From: a bacterium
GTDB taxonomy: Bacteria; Bacillota; Clostridia; Oscillospirales; Acutalibacteraceae
DNA length: 6,905 nucleotides
Direction of reading: 5' to 3'
NCBI GenBank assembly: GCA_020626545.1
Contig: JAHKZS010000177.1
Span: 1 to 6,905 of the forward strand
Numbering within the stretch: the stretch's first letter is position 1; the number at the start of each line of letters is the position of its first letter. The notes under the pieces are model-generated. The model saw only the letters and a list, made by a program, of their open reading frames with translations, was not told where the DNA came from and did not search any database. Below are positions 1 to 6,836 of this stretch, piece by piece. The translations under genes and the position numbers were made by a program.

Positions 1-1
1 A

Positions 2-397
2 CGTCTTCTAGCGTTACTTCAGGACGAAGCCGAGCTAGAGGAAATCGTAAACCTCGTTGGTATGGACGCTCTTTCAGCTCCCGACAGATTAAAACTCGAA
101 TCCTCACGCTCTATCAGAGAGGACTATTTACATCAGAACGCATTTGATCCCACGGATACATACACCTCTCTTAAAAAGCAGGTGCTTATGATGAGAGCAA
201 TTTTAAGCTACTACGACAAGGCGCTTGAGGCTTTAAACAACGGAGCTAATATAGAAATGCTCGTAAATCTTCCTGTGCGCGAGCGTATCGGACGATATAA
301 ATACGAGCCCGAAGATAAGATTGAAAGCGAGTTTGAGTCGATTGAATCTCAGCTTGTTAGCGAAATCGAAGATGTACTGAAAAGGAGTGATGACTGA
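2..397 (+). CDS. atpA: V-type ATP synthase subunit A, C-terminal part (5' end outside the window)
   Basis: This is the C-terminal 131 residues of the catalytic A subunit of a V/A-type ATPase, the ATP-binding subunit that alternates with B in the A3B3 head. The reading frame is open from base 2, and the start lies upstream of the window; the usual family length is about 590 residues. The visible part is the helical C-terminal domain. It reads [17 protein letters not shown], then [32 protein letters not shown] and LKKQVLMM, which is typical of this subunit. The P-loop is not in the window. The stop codon TGA (395-397) shares one base with the atpB start, as TGATG, so translation of the two is probably coupled. 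The identification rests on recognised family sequence and on the B and D subunit genes that follow. Confidence 0.95.
   Translation, partial: RLLALLQDEAELEEIVNLVGMDALSAPDRLKLESSRSIREDYLHQNAFDPTDTYTSLKKQVLMMRAILSYYDKALEALNNGANIEMLVNLPVRERIGRYKYEPEDKIESEFESIESQLVSEIEDVLKRSDD
382..388 (+). promoter_or_regulatory. Ribosome binding site of atpB inside the end of atpA
   Basis: AAGGAGT lies within the last codons of atpA, with AGGAG ending 9 bases before the ATG at 397. It fixes the atpB start and supports translational coupling between the overlapping A and B genes. Confidence 0.8.
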
Positions 398-1770
398 TGC
401 CTAAGGAATATCGTACAATACAAGAGGTAGCAGGTCCTCTTATGATGGTAAGCGACGTTGATAACGTTAAATATGATGAACTCGGAGAAATTGAACTCCC
501 GAGTGGAGAAACCAGAAGATGTAAAGTTCTTGAGGTTAACGGCAGCAACGCTTTAGTACAGCTTTTTGAATCGGCTTCAGGTATTAATCTCGCGGATTCT
601 AAGGTTAGATTTTTAGGTCGTTCTATGGAACTTCCCGTATCTCCGGATATGCTGTCGAGAGTATTCGACGGTCTCGGTAATCCTATCGACGACGGTCCAG
701 CGCTTATTCCCGAAAAGAGAATGGATATTAACGGCACGCCTATGAATCCCGCGGCGAGAAACTATCCCCAGGAATTTATTCAAACAGGTGTATCAGCTAT
801 CGACGGACTTAATACTCTAGTTAGAGGTCAAAAGCTTCCTATCTTCTCGGCGTCAGGTCTTCCTCACGCTCAGCTTGCGGCTCAGATCGCGCGTCAGGCA
901 ACGGTTAGAGGTAAGGATGAACAGTTCGCGGTTGTATTCGCGGCTATGGGTATTACGTTCGAGGAGAGTAACTACTTTATAGAATCATTCAGAGAGACAG
1001 GCGCTATCGACAGAACAGTAATGTTCGTGAACCTCGCTAACGACCCTGCTATTGAACGTATCGCTACACCTCGTATGGCTCTTACGGCAGCCGAGTATTT
1101 AGCGTTTGACTTAAATATGCACGTTCTCGTAATTCTGACTGATATTACAAACTACGCCGACGCGTTGCGTGAGGTATCCGCCGCCCGTAAAGAAGTACCC
1201 GGACGACGCGGATATCCCGGTTATATGTACACTGACCTCGCTACATTATACGAGAGGGCAGGTAGATTAAGAGGTAAAGACGGATCTATTACACTCATCC
1301 CGATTTTAACAATGCCCGAGGACGATAAAACTCATCCTATCCCCGACCTTACCGGATATATTACAGAGGGGCAGATTATATTATCCCGTGAACTCTACAG
1401 AAAAGGCGTTACTCCGCCTATCGACGTTCTCCCCTCTTTATCACGACTCAAGGATAAAGGTATAGGTCCCGACCGTACAAGAAAAGACCACGCGGCTACT
1501 ATGAACCAGCTCTTCGCGGCTTACGCTAGAGGCAAGGATGCCAGAGAGCTTATGGTAATTCTCGGAGAAGCGGCTCTTACCGATATGGATAAAAAGTACG
1601 CCGAATTCGCTGAGGCGTTCGAGAAAGAGTATGTATCCCAGGGTTATGACGCTAACCGTTCTATTGAGGAAACTCTCGATATAGGCTGGAAACTTCTTGA
1701 GATATTACCGAGAAGCGAGCTCAAACGTATTAAAGACGATATGCTTGACGAATTCTACGGAAAACAATAA
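397..1770 (+). CDS. atpB: V-type ATP synthase subunit B
   Basis: This is the non-catalytic B subunit (457 residues, full family length) of the V/A-type ATPase head. It alternates with subunit A around the central stalk at the inner face of the membrane. The N-terminal beta-barrel domain covers about residues 1-75. The central nucleotide-binding fold contains FDGLGNPID (90-98), and SGLPH (153-157) replaces the Walker A loop, which is the hallmark that separates B from catalytic A. The ATPase alpha/beta signature [10 protein letters not shown] is at 340-349. R350 directly after it aligns, from memory, with the arginine finger that B donates to the A active site in Enterococcus hirae. The C-terminal helical domain follows from about 360. 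The start is set by AAGGAG 9 bases upstream and the 1-bp overlap with atpA. The gap to atpD is 20 bp. The sequence does not show whether H+ or Na+ is carried, since that is determined by the membrane ring. Confidence 0.97.
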   Translation: MPKEYRTIQEVAGPLMMVSDVDNVKYDELGEIELPSGETRRCKVLEVNGSNALVQLFESASGINLADSKVRFLGRSMELPVSPDMLSRVFDGLGNPIDDGPALIPEKRMDINGTPMNPAARNYPQEFIQTGVSAIDGLNTLVRGQKLPIFSASGLPHAQLAAQIARQATVRGKDEQFAVVFAAMGITFEESNYFIESFRETGAIDRTVMFVNLANDPAIERIATPRMALTAAEYLAFDLNMHVLVILTDITNYADALREVSAARKEVPGRRGYPGYMYTDLATLYERAGRLRGKDGSITLIPILTMPEDDKTHPIPDLTGYITEGQIILSRELYRKGVTPPIDVLPSLSRLKDKGIGPDRTRKDHAATMNQLFAAYARGKDARELMVILGEAALTDMDKKYAEFAEAFEKEYVSQGYDANRSIEETLDIGWKLLEILPRSELKRIKDDMLDEFYGKQ

Positions 1771-1790
1771 ACATTATTGAAGGTACTATT

Positions 1791-2453
1791 ATGGCAGTAA
1801 TGAACGTAAATCCAACTCGTATGCAGCTTACTAAGCTGAAAAAACAGCTTGTAACCGCGGTGCGCGGACATAAGATGCTTAAAGATAAGCGTGACGAGTT
1901 AATGAGGCAGTTTCTCGATCTTATAAGAGAAACCAGGGATTTAAGAGAAAAAGTTGAAAAAGAGCTTAAAAGCTGTAACTATCATTTTGTTAACGCGAGC
2001 GCGGTAATGTCTAAAGAGTCATTAGACGCGTCGCTTATGTCGCCTAAACAGAAGATAAACATAGAACAAAATATCAAAAACGTAATGAGCGTAGAGATTC
2101 CCGATTACGAATACAGCACCCGTACAAGCGACGACGGAGATATATTCCCCTACGGATTCGCTTTTACATCCTTTGAGCTTGATGACGCTGTTACATCCCT
2201 CAATAATGTACTTCCCGATTTAATAAAGCTCGCCCAGTACGAAAAGAGCTGTGAGTTGATGTCGATTGAAATTGAGAAAACACGACGCAGAGTTAACTCG
2301 CTCGAACACGTAATGATCCCGAGATATCAGGATACAATTAAATACATAAGTATGAAACTCGAGGAAAACGACAGAAGCAGCCGTACAAGACTTATGAAGG
2401 TAAAGGATATGCTTCTTGATAAAGCTCATAATTACTCGGGTAAACAAGCATAA
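1791..2453 (+). CDS. atpD: V-type ATP synthase subunit D
   Basis: This is the central rotor stalk subunit (220 residues, normal length is about 200-230), which turns inside the A3B3 head and passes torque to the membrane ring. Two long coiled-coil helices are expected at the ends. The N-terminal one carries the family hallmark beginning NPTRMQLTKLKKQL (7-20) and continuing RGHKMLKDKRDELM (25-38). The C-terminal one carries TRRRVNSLEHVMIPRY (164-179) and a charged stretch around 188-208. The middle, about 65-140, is the more variable globular part. The ATG at 1791 is preferred over the in-frame ATG at 1800 because GAAGGT (1779-1784) is 6 bases from the first and 15 from the second. It is the last ATPase gene here, following atpB by 20 bp, and a strong terminator begins 49 bases after its stop. 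Confidence 0.95.
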   Translation: MAVMNVNPTRMQLTKLKKQLVTAVRGHKMLKDKRDELMRQFLDLIRETRDLREKVEKELKSCNYHFVNASAVMSKESLDASLMSPKQKINIEQNIKNVMSVEIPDYEYSTRTSDDGDIFPYGFAFTSFELDDAVTSLNNVLPDLIKLAQYEKSCELMSIEIEKTRRRVNSLEHVMIPRYQDTIKYISMKLEENDRSSRTRLMKVKDMLLDKAHNYSGKQA

Positions 2454-2502
2454 GAAAACGCGCGTAATCAATGCGTCCGCTTTCATACAGTAATTTTTTA
2501 TA

Positions 2503-2543
2503 AATTTAAAAAGCTGGTTCAAAATGAACCAGCTTTTTAAATT
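2503..2543. terminator. Bidirectional rho-independent terminator between atpD and the GH25 gene
   Basis: A perfect 18-bp inverted repeat (2503-2520 and 2526-2543) has a 5-base loop AAAAT. The GC-containing core is AGCTGGTTC / GAACCAGCT. On both strands the core is followed by TTTTT, because the outer part of the stem is an A-run facing a T-run. It can therefore stop the ATPase operon reading rightward and the GH25 gene reading leftward. Its right arm overlaps the GH25 stop codon (2542-2544) by two bases. Confidence 0.92.
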
Positions 2544-4107
2544 ATTTGACTTTTACATTCAGAATATCACTAAAGTTACTATATATCTTTACATCATCTA
2601 TTTCATTAACAGCTCGGACTTTAAAATAATACTTTTTACCCGAGGTTAATTTTATACTCGCAGAAGGAACGTCAATTCCCGAAACCGTTTTAATTTTAAC
2701 GTTTTTAGAGAAGTTTTTATCGGTCGAATACTTTATTTCATATCCGACAGCGTTTTCGGCTTTAGGAGTCCATTTTACCTCAGCGTAATTCTTTTTCTCG
2801 GAAGTAACCGACTCTATTTTAACCTTAGTATACTTGGTATAATCTGAAATATAAGCGTATTTACTCTTATAGACTTTACCGTTTTTGTCGTAAACCGCGC
2901 GGATTCTCATATCAATTTTACTGCCTGAATCGAGGTCCGTATTGGTATAAGAATTAGTCTTTACAACATCAATAGTATTATAACTACCGTCATTTACGTC
3001 TTTTTCCTGAATCTCATAGTAGCTCGCTCCGCTTGATTTTTTCCAGAAAATATCCATTTTATGTAAATAGCTCTTTGTCTTAAGTTTTTGTGGAATAGCA
3101 GGCTTTACGTAGAAAAATAAGGTCTTTGTTTCAAGATACTTTTTATTCTTATATCGAATTATTTTTATCTTAGCCTTACCCGCTCTTGTATTTTTAAAGT
3201 AAATTAATTTATAGTCGGTGCCCTTTTTTAATAGCTTAGAGCCGCTGTAAACCTTAAAGCTCGACGGTTTTACACTGGTTTTGTTCCCGAGAGCGTAAGC
3301 GTTCTTAAACTCCTTAATTTTAAGTTTGGAATCCTCGTTTTTATAATTATAAAAATCATCGTAACAAACGTTAGTATCAAAAACCTTACCGCCGACAGTC
3401 AGCGCGTCGGAAAACTGCCATATATCAGCTATAGTATCGTTATACATTACCTTTTTTTCTTTAGTAGTAAGATGATAAAGATACGGCCACTGAGCGTACC
3501 AGATTTTATATCCTTTTTTTTGAAGCTTAGTTATATCGAGATAACTCATAAAGAAGCCTTGGAACGAGTATACAACAGGTATATAACCGTAGCTCTTTAT
3601 TTTATCGGAGAACTTGCATACGCTCTGATATAGATATGTACGAGAGATTTTACCTTTGGAAACAGCTTTGGTCTGGGTTTTATCTTCTATATCGTAAGCC
3701 ACGGGGATTGTATCAATATCCTTACAGTAGTTACCCATAGCCTTTAACTGCTTATGAACCCATTTCGCGCATTTTAAATTATCGCTCTTAGAGTAAACGT
3801 AGGAATAAACATACACTCCGAACTCAATACCGTTCTCTACGCATTTTTTTACGTTCTCTTTAAATCTTACGTCAAGATAACCGCCAGATTTTCTATAATA
3901 ACCGATACGGATTATCGCGAACTCTACACCGGCGTTTTTAATATTTTTCATATTAAGGCTGCGGTTCCATGTAGAAACATCAAGCCCATAATGATAATCA
4001 ACATTCTTTGGGACATCGGTAAGTTTCATAGCTCCGGCGGTAACTGAGCCGGTAATAGTCAGTACCGATAGCATTAACGATATAATTATAATTTTTAATC
4101 TTTTCAT
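2542..4107 (-). CDS. Secreted GH25 muramidase with Ig-like and two FN3 domains
   Basis: This 521-residue exported protein is predicted to cleave the beta-1,4 bond between N-acetylmuramic acid and N-acetylglucosamine in peptidoglycan. A signal peptide covers about residues 1-26 (MKRLK, a hydrophobic run, then TAGA). The GH25 domain is about 38-255, with GLDVS (41-45, D43), YDIED (138-142, D139 and catalytic E141), WYAQW (203-207), DIWQFSD (228-234) and FDTN (243-246, D244). All expected acidic residues are present. About 263-335 resembles one bacterial Ig-like repeat (KKGTDYKLIYFKNTRAGKA at 294-312). Two FN3-like domains follow at about 336-425 and 426-521. There is no sortase motif, SLH, LysM or choline-binding repeat, so wall attachment, if any, would rest on the lysine-rich C-terminal part. 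The start has AAAAGGA 9 bases upstream; an ATG at 4115 is out of frame. No phage genes flank it, so a housekeeping or secreted hydrolase is likelier than a prophage endolysin. Confidence 0.9.
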   Translation of the reverse strand: MKRLKIIIISLMLSVLTITGSVTAGAMKLTDVPKNVDYHYGLDVSTWNRSLNMKNIKNAGVEFAIIRIGYYRKSGGYLDVRFKENVKKCVENGIEFGVYVYSYVYSKSDNLKCAKWVHKQLKAMGNYCKDIDTIPVAYDIEDKTQTKAVSKGKISRTYLYQSVCKFSDKIKSYGYIPVVYSFQGFFMSYLDITKLQKKGYKIWYAQWPYLYHLTTKEKKVMYNDTIADIWQFSDALTVGGKVFDTNVCYDDFYNYKNEDSKLKIKEFKNAYALGNKTSVKPSSFKVYSGSKLLKKGTDYKLIYFKNTRAGKAKIKIIRYKNKKYLETKTLFFYVKPAIPQKLKTKSYLHKMDIFWKKSSGASYYEIQEKDVNDGSYNTIDVVKTNSYTNTDLDSGSKIDMRIRAVYDKNGKVYKSKYAYISDYTKYTKVKIESVTSEKKNYAEVKWTPKAENAVGYEIKYSTDKNFSKNVKIKTVSGIDVPSASIKLTSGKKYYFKVRAVNEIDDVKIYSNFSDILNVKVK

Positions 4108-4138
4108 TTTTTCATATCCTTTTTAAAAATTAAATTTT

Positions 4139-4167
4139 ATTATACTATAAAACGTTTAAAATAACAA
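4139..4167 (-). promoter_or_regulatory. Sigma-A-like promoter of the GH25 gene
   Basis: Reading the minus strand, TTGTTA (4162-4167) is followed by a 17-bp spacer and a perfect TATAAT (4139-4144). Transcription should begin near 4132, giving a leader of about 25 bases that contains the AAAAGGA ribosome binding site. A perfect TTGACA lies farther upstream on this strand (4181-4186), but it has no good -10 at the right distance. Confidence 0.7.
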
Positions 4168-4203
4168 CCCATAATTACAAATGTCAAATATTCTCAATTA
4201 ATA

Positions 4204-4232
4204 TTGCAATTTATAAGTATTTATTTTATACT
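4204..4232 (+). promoter_or_regulatory. Sigma-A-like promoter of the unnamed gene at 4249
   Basis: TTGCAA (4204-4209), a 17-bp spacer and TATACT (4227-4232) match the sigma-A pattern at 4 of 6 and 5 of 6 positions. Transcription would start near 4239, only about 10 bases before the ATG and inside the likely ribosome binding site. Either the leader is extremely short or another start site is used. Confidence 0.5.
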
Positions 4233-4234
4233 AT

Positions 4235-4244
4235 AAAAGGTGAT
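4235..4244 (+). promoter_or_regulatory. Ribosome binding site that decides the start at 4249
   Basis: AAAAGGTGAT is complementary to the 3' end of 16S rRNA and lies a normal distance before the ATG at 4249. A GTG at 4240 is in the same frame but sits inside this site, so it is not a credible start. Confidence 0.75.
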
Positions 4245-4248
4245 AATT

Positions 4249-4929
4249 ATGTTTACTTTTACAATTGAAAACGCTGATTTTCTAAATGATTTATACAAAG
4301 ATTTAAAGAACTATGTAAGAAGCTTATACGGCTTTACGGCTCAGTATCTCATAGAACCGACCATTATGGAGGAATATACCGAGCAGGAAAAGCTCACGCT
4401 TATACTTATAAACAAAAGTATTTATCAAAATATCTTTAATACAATGGCTCAGCTCGACAACAATATGATAATGTCCGCGTTGTCGTGTCTTGAGAACGCT
4501 TTATACAATATCCGCCTGTTTAAAGTTCTTAAAATCAACCGTCACAATCTCTACAAATATATGACCGACGAATATTTCGACCTCAAAAGATGTGAGGAAA
4601 TCGCCGATAAAAATACAGATTTTAAGGACAAAAACGAGTTTTCTATAAAAGACTTCTATAAAAGCGTAAAAAGTATAAACAGATTCGAAAACATTCGAGA
4701 AATACTCCCCGCACAAATTCACGACGGACATCTCTATATGGGTTTATCAAACGGCAACGAATTAAGCCCTGAGCTTCAGGATAGAATCAGAGGCTATGTA
4801 ATCTCTATGTACAGAGCGCTGAGCTGTCACAACGAGCTGTTCTTTAACGGCGGTATTGACAAAGATATTGAGGAACTCGAGGGTAAAATCTACAGAAAAT
4901 TTATGGATTATATCAGGCTTTACGCTTGA
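4249..4929 (+). CDS. Uncharacterised helical protein
   Basis: I do not recognise this 226-residue protein with confidence. It has no signal peptide, membrane segment or metal-binding cysteine cluster, and looks soluble, cytoplasmic and mostly alpha-helical. Residues 75-120 form a charged helical stretch (SALSCLENALYNIRLFKVL, then a KYMTDEYFDLKRCEE segment). Near the C-terminus is MYRALSCHNELFF (187-199), which contains R189-x4-H194. The overall pattern, a helix with E and R followed late by Y-x-x-L-S-x-x-H, recalls by eye the DUF5677-type and HEPN-like helical proteins, but this is a weak resemblance and no function is assigned. The ATG at 4249 is chosen over the in-frame GTG at 4240 because the latter lies inside the ribosome binding site. 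It appears to have its own promoter at 4204-4232. Its last 10 bases overlap the end of the convergent DUF3783-like gene, and no clear terminator follows. Confidence 0.75.
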   Translation: MFTFTIENADFLNDLYKDLKNYVRSLYGFTAQYLIEPTIMEEYTEQEKLTLILINKSIYQNIFNTMAQLDNNMIMSALSCLENALYNIRLFKVLKINRHNLYKYMTDEYFDLKRCEEIADKNTDFKDKNEFSIKDFYKSVKSINRFENIREILPAQIHDGHLYMGLSNGNELSPELQDRIRGYVISMYRALSCHNELFFNGGIDKDIEELEGKIYRKFMDYIRLYA

Positions 4930-5294
4930 TGAAACCTCTCGCCTTTTTGCATATATTCGTGTTCCTTAGAAATCTCCGAGTACAATTCGTACGACGTAAA
5001 TTTGCGGTTAGTTTCGGTGAGAACGGCTTTTAATGCCACAGTACACTTTTTCTTCCTGAGTAACGAAAGGAATAAATCGAGTATCCCCTCGCTTAAATCG
5101 ACCATAAGCAACATCTCGCCGTCGAAATCGGAATTCTCGATAAAAGACTTATCGTCACTGAGGTTTAAAATATACTCAATTTTATAACCAAAATCGCTCT
5201 TATCAACGTCTGTGTACTCGATATTCAGCTTGCGGCAGAGATTTTTAATCTCAATAGATTTTTTGTTTTCAATATTAAATAGTAAAACTTTCAT
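4920..5294 (-). CDS. DUF3783-like protein
   Basis: This 124-residue soluble protein of unknown function has a C-terminal half like the DUF3783 family of Clostridia. The hallmark is LKAVLTETNRKFTSYELYSE at 88-107, followed by ISKEHEYM. The N-terminal part (about 1-65) looks like a small alpha/beta fold: MKVLLFNIEN, a helix with a single cysteine (C20), then NIEYTDVD. MLLMVDLSEG (61-70) precedes the conserved part. There is no export signal. The start has GGTGAT just upstream on the minus strand and a strong promoter at 5310-5338. The gene ends inside the convergent gene at 4249 (10-bp overlap) and starts 44 bp from the divergent radical SAM gene. The family call is by recognition of the conserved stretch only. 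Confidence 0.8.
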   Translation of the reverse strand: MKVLLFNIENKKSIEIKNLCRKLNIEYTDVDKSDFGYKIEYILNLSDDKSFIENSDFDGEMLLMVDLSEGILDLFLSLLRKKKCTVALKAVLTETNRKFTSYELYSEISKEHEYMQKGERFHQA

Positions 5295-5309
5295 ACAATC
5301 ACCATCTTA

Positions 5310-5338
5310 ATTATAACAAATAATAGAATTAATATCAA
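5310..5338 (-). promoter_or_regulatory. Strong extended -10 promoter of the DUF3783-like gene
   Basis: On the minus strand TTGATA (5333-5338) is followed by a 17-bp spacer and TATAAT (5310-5315), preceded by TGT to make an extended -10 (TGTTATAAT). The match is 5 of 6 and 6 of 6. The outer edge of the -35 box touches the start codon of the divergent radical SAM gene at 5339, so polymerase bound here would cover the radical SAM start region. Confidence 0.75.
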
Positions 5339-6244
5339 ATGAAGCATTATAATTCTTTAAACGAATATTATAAAAATAAATACAGTAAAAAGGTATACAA
5401 ACTCTCAATTAACGGCGGGATGACCTGTCCTAACCGTGACGGAAAACTCGACACCCGAGGTTGTATATTTTGCGGAAAAGGCGGTTCAGGCGAGTTTTCG
5501 AGCGAATTTGATAACAATATCGAAAACCAGCTAAACCTCGCTAAAAACCGTGTTAAATCAAAAACTAAAGACGATTTGTATGTAGCTTACTTTCAACCGT
5601 TTACAAACACATACGCCGACGTAAAGTGTCTAAGAGATATTTATTACAAGGCGATTAAACCCGACTATATTGCCGAACTTTCTATAGCTACACGGCCGGA
5701 TTGTTTAAGTGAAAATGTCTTAAATCTTCTTAAAGAAATTAACAAAATTAAACCCGTAACGGTAGAACTCGGCTTACAGACGATTCATGAAAAGTCTGCC
5801 GAGTATATTCGCAGGGGCTATCCCCTGTCTGTTTACGATAAGGCTGTAGAAGATTTACACAGAATCGGAGTAACTGTTGTAACTCACGTTATAATCGGAT
5901 TGCCGTATGAAACGGAAGAAATGATACTCAATACCGTCAAATATGTCGGCAAGCTCACTGACGGAATAAAGCTCCAGCTTTTACACATAATAAAAGATAC
6001 CGATTTGGAAACAGAATATAAAGAAGGCAAATTTGAGGTTCTCACACTCGAAAAATACACCGACTTAATCTGCAAAAGTATTGAGCTTCTGCCGAAGAAT
6101 GTAATTATTCATAGAATCACCGGCGACGGCGATAAAAGAACGCTTATAGCTCCTTTGTGGAGCGCCGATAAAAAGCGTGTATTAAACTACATCAACAGAC
6201 AACTTGAAGAACGAAACGTAATTCAAGGTAAAAATATAATTTAA
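5339..6244 (+). CDS. TIGR01212/YhcC-family radical SAM protein
   Basis: This 301-residue radical SAM enzyme of the YhcC-like (TIGR01212) family has a typical length; its substrate is unknown as far as I know. The [4Fe-4S] cluster cysteines are C30, C42 and C45 (C-x11-C-x2-C, starting TCPNRDG), the wide spacing shared with Elp3-like enzymes. The glycine-rich stretch GKGGSGEF (46-53) follows the cluster loop. Other family marks are [11 protein letters not shown] (84-94), IATRPDC (116-122), VELGLQT (142-148), GLPYET (187-192) and HRITGDGD (258-265). The protein is cytoplasmic. The start is forced: an in-frame TAA at 5330-5332 is followed only by TAT and CAA before the ATG, and the N-terminus matches the family. 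No Shine-Dalgarno sequence precedes it. The stop overlaps the rubrerythrin ribosome binding site, so the two genes are probably one operon. Confidence 0.92.
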   Translation: MKHYNSLNEYYKNKYSKKVYKLSINGGMTCPNRDGKLDTRGCIFCGKGGSGEFSSEFDNNIENQLNLAKNRVKSKTKDDLYVAYFQPFTNTYADVKCLRDIYYKAIKPDYIAELSIATRPDCLSENVLNLLKEINKIKPVTVELGLQTIHEKSAEYIRRGYPLSVYDKAVEDLHRIGVTVVTHVIIGLPYETEEMILNTVKYVGKLTDGIKLQLLHIIKDTDLETEYKEGKFEVLTLEKYTDLICKSIELLPKNVIIHRITGDGDKRTLIAPLWSADKKRVLNYINRQLEERNVIQGKNII

Positions 6245-6248
6245 GGAG
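6243..6248 (+). promoter_or_regulatory. Ribosome binding site of rubrerythrin overlapping the radical SAM stop codon
   Basis: AAGGAG ends 7 bases before the ATG at 6256. Its first two bases are part of the radical SAM stop codon TAA (6242-6244), an arrangement that favours translational coupling. It contrasts with the missing ribosome binding site of the upstream gene. Confidence 0.85.
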
Positions 6249-6255
6249 AAATAAT

Positions 6256-6807
6256 ATGTCAGATGTTAAAAAGAATCCCTACGCGGGTACACAGACCGAA
6301 AAGAACTTAGAAGCGGCTTTCGCGGGCGAATCTCAGGCCCGCAACAAGTACACTTACTTTGCTTCCGTAGCTAAGAAAGAGGGCTATCAGCAGATTTCAG
6401 CCCTGTTCCAAAAAACAGCGGATAACGAAAAGGAACACGCTAAATTATGGTTTAAAGAGCTTCAGGGTATCGGCACAACTACCGAGAACCTCAAAGCAGC
6501 CGCCGACGGCGAGAATTACGAGTGGACTGATATGTACGACGAGTTCGCCAAAACCGCCGACGAAGAAGGCTTCCACGAATTAGCCGAGAAGTTCAGAGGC
6601 GTTGCCGCAATCGAGAAAATGCACGAAGAACGCTACAGAGCGCTTCTCAACAACATTGAAACAGCTCAGGTATTTGAAAAGAGCGAGGTTAAGGTTTGGG
6701 AATGCAGAAACTGCGGTCATATCGTAGTCGGTACAAAAGCTCCCGAGGTTTGCCCCGTATGCGCCCATCCGCAGAGCTTCTTCGAAATCCACGAGGAGAA
6801 TTATTAA
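6256..6807 (+). CDS. rbr: Rubrerythrin
   Basis: This 183-residue cytoplasmic non-haem iron protein reduces hydrogen peroxide to water in anaerobes, using electrons passed from a rubredoxin-like site to a diiron site. The N-terminal four-helix ferritin-like domain (about 10-135) shows [12 protein letters not shown] (21-32, ligand E24), E58-x2-H61, the EWTDMY segment (E89, D92) and E120-x2-H123. The C-terminal rubredoxin domain has C150-x2-C153 and C166-x2-C169. Length and order match classical rubrerythrin. Compared from memory with Desulfovibrio vulgaris rubrerythrin, D92 occupies the place of Glu97, the carboxylate involved in the redox-dependent iron shift; I believe Asp is frequent here in Firmicutes. 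The gene follows the radical SAM gene by 11 bp with a strong AAGGAG site. A hairpin terminator follows 29 bases after the stop. Confidence 0.97.
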   Translation: MSDVKKNPYAGTQTEKNLEAAFAGESQARNKYTYFASVAKKEGYQQISALFQKTADNEKEHAKLWFKELQGIGTTTENLKAAADGENYEWTDMYDEFAKTADEEGFHELAEKFRGVAAIEKMHEERYRALLNNIETAQVFEKSEVKVWECRNCGHIVVGTKAPEVCPVCAHPQSFFEIHEENY

Positions 6808-6836
6808 TCCTATAGTAATATCAAAATAACATCAAA

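Noticed and set aside
357..737. Minus-strand open frame of 126 codons opposite atpA/atpB
   Set aside because: It lies antisense to the confidently identified A and B subunit genes, resembles no known family and has no promoter or ribosome binding site of its own.
2220..2522. Minus-strand open frame of 100 codons overlapping the end of atpD
   Set aside because: It starts within the shared terminator hairpin and is antisense to atpD; the protein is cysteine- and phenylalanine-rich with no recognisable family.
4240..4248. GTG at 4240 as the start of the unnamed gene
   Set aside because: The GTG is part of the AAAAGGTGAT ribosome binding site that serves the ATG at 4249, and it would have no site of its own.
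4915..4948. AGGC/GCCT inverted repeat followed by a T-run after the unnamed gene
   Set aside because: The stem is only 4 bp with a 22-base loop, so it is not a credible terminator.
5311..5325. PerR-box-like sequence before the radical SAM-rubrerythrin unit
   Set aside because: It matches the consensus at about 10 of 14 defined positions, with the mismatches mostly in one half-site. This is expected by chance in such AT-rich DNA, although PerR control of rubrerythrin is known in clostridia.
6235..6240. Perfect TATAAT just before the rubrerythrin ribosome binding site
   Set aside because: No -35 box lies 15-19 bp upstream, and transcription from it would start inside or after AAGGAG. Co-transcription with the radical SAM gene is a simpler reading.
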